Assembly (NCBI GenBank): GCA_030632175.1
Contig: DAOVVG010000114.1
Coordinates: forward strand, 1 to 7,443
From: Gammaproteobacteria bacterium
GTDB taxonomy: Bacteria > Pseudomonadota > Gammaproteobacteria > UBA9214
Direction: 5' to 3'
DNA length: 7,443 nt
The position numbers and the translations under genes were made by a program. Below, piece by piece: positions 5,624 through 7,443 of this stretch. Position 1 is the stretch's first letter. Every line of letters starts with the position of its first letter. The notes beneath the pieces are model-generated. The model had not been told where the DNA came from, did not search any database, and saw nothing but the letters and a program-made list of their open reading frames with translations.

Positions 5624-7033
5624 TCAGTCCGTCCGCTGCCCGCTGCTGTTCATCCCGAACCAACTGAGTTTGTCCTGCAGGCTAACGACTTCACCCACAA
5701 TGATAATCGTAGGCGGTTGCAGTTGCTCCCGCTCGGCCAGATCTGCCAGTGACTCCAGGGTTTCTATATAAATACGCTGCTTGCGTGTTGTCCCCTTCTG
5801 AACCAGCGCCACCGGCGTTTCTTTCGGCAGTCCATGTGCAATAAGTTCACGACCAATCACAGGAATACTGTGTAACCCCATGTAAAAAACGATAGTTTGT
5901 GCAGGTTTTGCCAGACTCTCCCAGTCCAGGTCGATACTGCCATCCTTCAGATGTCCGGTCACGAAAATACACGACTGGGCATAATCGCGATGCGTTAGCG
6001 GGATACCTGCATAAGAGGCACAGCCGGAAGCCGCGGTAATCCCGGGCACCACCTGAAAGGGAATGCCCTCCTCTGCCAGCGTTTCGATTTCCTCTCCGCC
6101 ACGCCCGAAGATAAAGGGATCGCCGCCCTTGAGACGCAAAACCCGCTTGCCTTCCTTCGCCAGTCGCACCAGTAACTCATTGATGCTCTCCTGGGTAAGC
6201 GTGTGCCTGTCACGTGCCTTGCCGGCATAAATCATTTCAGCATCACGCCGCACCATATCCAGCACAGGTTCGGAAACCAACCGGTCGTACACAACCACGT
6301 CGGCCTGTTGCATCAGACGCAACGCCCTGAAGGTGATCAAATCAGGATCACCGGGGCCGGCACCCACCAGATACACTTCACCGGGACTATCGTAGTGTGC
6401 GTCCGTGTCTTCAATGGCCTCCTGCAAAGCGGCACGCGCTTTTCCCTCGTGACCGGCAAACAATAACTCGGCGACCCGTCCCTGCAGGATGTTTTCCCAG
6501 AAGTAGCGGCGTTGCCCTGGCTCGGGAAAACGCTGCTTGACACTGTTTCGATAGTCATCGACCAGACGGGCAAGCCTGCCGTAGGCAGCAGGAATAAAAC
6601 TCTCAAGGCGCGCACGCAGTAATCGTGCAAGTACCGGTGAAGCGCCTCCCGTGGAAACAGCCACCTGCACCGGGGAACGGTCAACAATTGACGGCATGAT
6701 GAAGTTGCCGAGATCGGGAGCATTGACGACATTAACCGGGATGCGATGCTGATGTGCGAGCTCCGAGACTGCGCGGTTGACGGCTTCATCATCGGTTGCC
6801 GCAATGACAAGGACGACCCCGTCCATGTCCTCTTCCCGGAACGGCCGCTCGACGCAGGTAACGTTATCCTGCTCGACCAGTGTTTTAACGTTCGAGCAAA
6901 GCTCCGACGACACAACCGTAATATGTGCGCCCGCCCTGGCAAGCAGGGCTATTTTTCTTGCGGCCACCTTGCCGCCACCGACTACCAGGCAAGGCCGGTC
7001 TTCAATCTTCAGGAATATGGGCAAGTAGTCCAT
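5624..7033 (-). CDS. cysG: Siroheme synthase CysG (uroporphyrinogen-III methyltransferase / precorrin-2 dehydrogenase / ferrochelatase)
   Basis: The multifunctional enzyme converts uroporphyrinogen III to siroheme, the cofactor of sulfite and nitrite reductases. The 469-residue length is close to E. coli CysG (457). The N-terminal dehydrogenase/chelatase half (about 1-210) opens with MDYLPIFLKI and the NAD-binding loop GGGKVAARK (19-27), then FIMPSIVDRSPVQVAVS. The C-terminal methyltransferase half (218-460) has VGAGPGD (223-229), VYDRL with D250, K272, KGGDPFIFGRGGEE (302-315), VVPGITAASGCASYAGIPLTHRD, and FYMG with M385. D250, K272 and M385 correspond to the catalytic or binding D248, K270 and M382 of the enteric enzyme. 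Position 104, Asp in E. coli and Salmonella CysG and needed for the dehydrogenase/chelatase steps, is Asn (NVVNAP). The ATG at 7033 has AAAGG and AGAAG upstream. It lies 32 bases after the glutaredoxin gene, in an apparent operon. Confidence 0.97.
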   Translation of the reverse strand: MDYLPIFLKIEDRPCLVVGGGKVAARKIALLARAGAHITVVSSELCSNVKTLVEQDNVTCVERPFREEDMDGVVLVIAATDDEAVNRAVSELAHQHRIPVNVVNAPDLGNFIMPSIVDRSPVQVAVSTGGASPVLARLLRARLESFIPAAYGRLARLVDDYRNSVKQRFPEPGQRRYFWENILQGRVAELLFAGHEGKARAALQEAIEDTDAHYDSPGEVYLVGAGPGDPDLITFRALRLMQQADVVVYDRLVSEPVLDMVRRDAEMIYAGKARDRHTLTQESINELLVRLAKEGKRVLRLKGGDPFIFGRGGEEIETLAEEGIPFQVVPGITAASGCASYAGIPLTHRDYAQSCIFVTGHLKDGSIDLDWESLAKPAQTIVFYMGLHSIPVIGRELIAHGLPKETPVALVQKGTTRKQRIYIETLESLADLAEREQLQPPTIIIVGEVVSLQDKLSWFGMNSSGQRTD

Positions 7034-7065
7034 TGTTCTTCTACCTTTGTGTAAAACGCCTGCGC

Positions 7066-7326
7066 TCAGCCAGCCACCAGCAGCGGATCCAGTTCACCCT
7101 GGCGATCGAGCAACGCCAGGTCATCAAAACCGCCTATATGCCGGTCACCGATAAAAATTTGCGGCACTGTTCGACGCCCTGTTAGCTCGATCATGTCCCT
7201 GAAACCGTCCGGAATTGAGTCGACCATAATCTTGGTAATCTCACCCACACCCTTATTCTTCAGCAACATCTCCGCCCGCACACAGTAGGGACAAAAGGCC
7301 GTACAGTACATTCGAATATCAATCAT
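7066..7326 (-). CDS. grxC: Glutaredoxin (GrxC-type, dithiol CPYC)
   Basis: This small cytoplasmic thiol-disulfide oxidoreductase is reduced by glutathione and reduces protein or glutathione-mixed disulfides. The 86-residue length is typical of class I glutaredoxins. The active site CPYC is at C12-P-Y-C15, the cis-proline motif TVP at 53-55, and the glutathione-binding GGFDDL at 65-70. An additional cysteine, C8, precedes the active site. The start overlaps the stop of the preceding gene as ATGA, suggesting coupled translation, and cysG follows 32 bases on. In E. coli grxC neighbours secB, so the linkage to siroheme synthesis differs here. The symbol grxC is assigned by similarity of the active-site region and length. 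Confidence 0.93.
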   Translation of the reverse strand: MIDIRMYCTAFCPYCVRAEMLLKNKGVGEITKIMVDSIPDGFRDMIELTGRRTVPQIFIGDRHIGGFDDLALLDRQGELDPLLVAG

Positions 7327-7443
7327 GTGTTTCTCAAGATCCTTATTTGTTCGTTGATCGGCTCAGTCACCGGCTTCAGCTTCTTGCGCATCACCGTACC
7401 AATGGCATCTGTTCTGGAAAAAACCGGATCCAGCACCGGTTCA
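7323..7443 (-). CDS. C-terminal fragment of an unrecognised protein
   Basis: An open frame enters from the right edge and ends in TGA at 7325-7323, sharing ATGA with the glutaredoxin start. Only 39 codons are visible, reading EPVLDPVFSRTDAIGTVMRK and ending LRNT. The piece is polar and basic with no membrane segment, and I do not recognise a family. It is not the C-terminus of SerS, which precedes cysG in some gammaproteobacteria. The four-base overlap, a common operon arrangement, and the absence of stops are the support for it being coding. Confidence 0.6.
   Translation of the reverse strand, partial: EPVLDPVFSRTDAIGTVMRKKLKPVTEPINEQIRILRNT

Noticed and set aside
6337..6942. 201-codon open frame on the minus strand in another phase
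   Set aside because: It is inside cysG, which is intact and highly conserved in its own frame. The alternative translation is Arg/Ser-rich shadow sequence.
1..7443. CRISPR arrays, insertion sequences, toxin-antitoxin or defence genes
   Set aside because: No regularly spaced repeats, transposase motifs or terminal inverted repeats were seen, and all coding space is accounted for by core-type genes.

Overview
The window looks like chromosomal DNA of a gammaproteobacterium. Every gene I can support lies on the minus strand, so transcription runs from high to low coordinates. The main taxonomic clue is the order gacA/uvrY-like response regulator, uvrC, pgsA, tRNA-Gly, which is the order in Escherichia coli and many other gammaproteobacteria. 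Here two extra genes sit between the regulator and uvrC. The proteins resemble their E. coli counterparts (UvrY, UvrC, CysG) closely enough that catalytic residues fall at the same or nearly the same numbers. I cannot name a genus. I see no mobile element, phage gene or CRISPR array.

From the right edge (transcriptionally upstream): the last 39 codons of an unrecognised gene enter the window at 7443 and overlap by four bases (ATGA) with a class I glutaredoxin. After 32 bases comes cysG, a full-length bifunctional siroheme synthase. A modest hairpin followed by six T's (5548-5580) probably ends this unit. A 143-base gap then leads to the gacA/uvrY-like response regulator. A ten-base-pair stem directly after its stop codon probably ends that transcript.

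A 168-base leader (4665-4832) precedes a four-gene run that looks like an operon: a thioredoxin-fold plus six-bladed NHL-propeller protein related to animal NHLRC2, a family 5 (UDGb) uracil-DNA glycosylase, uvrC and pgsA. The first three overlap (29 bases, then 1 base, TAATG), and pgsA follows after 34 bases. A base-excision repair enzyme and a nucleotide-excision repair enzyme are therefore translationally linked. At the left edge a tRNA-Gly(GCC) gene follows pgsA. It has its own near-consensus promoter, whose -35 box contains the pgsA stop codon.

The most interesting signals are in and just upstream of the NHLRC2-like gene. An A8 run forms a correctly phased A AAA AAA heptamer exactly at the junction of its two domains, with a hairpin about 7 bases downstream and a -1 frame stop straight after it. 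This is the layout of a programmed -1 frameshift that would release the thioredoxin-fold domain alone. Its leader contains an 11-base segment able to pair with its Shine-Dalgarno region. The protein has also lost the first two cysteines of the usual NHLRC2 redox motif. Other points are an Asp-to-Asn change at the catalytic Asp104 position of CysG and a helical-phase direct repeat upstream of the response regulator.
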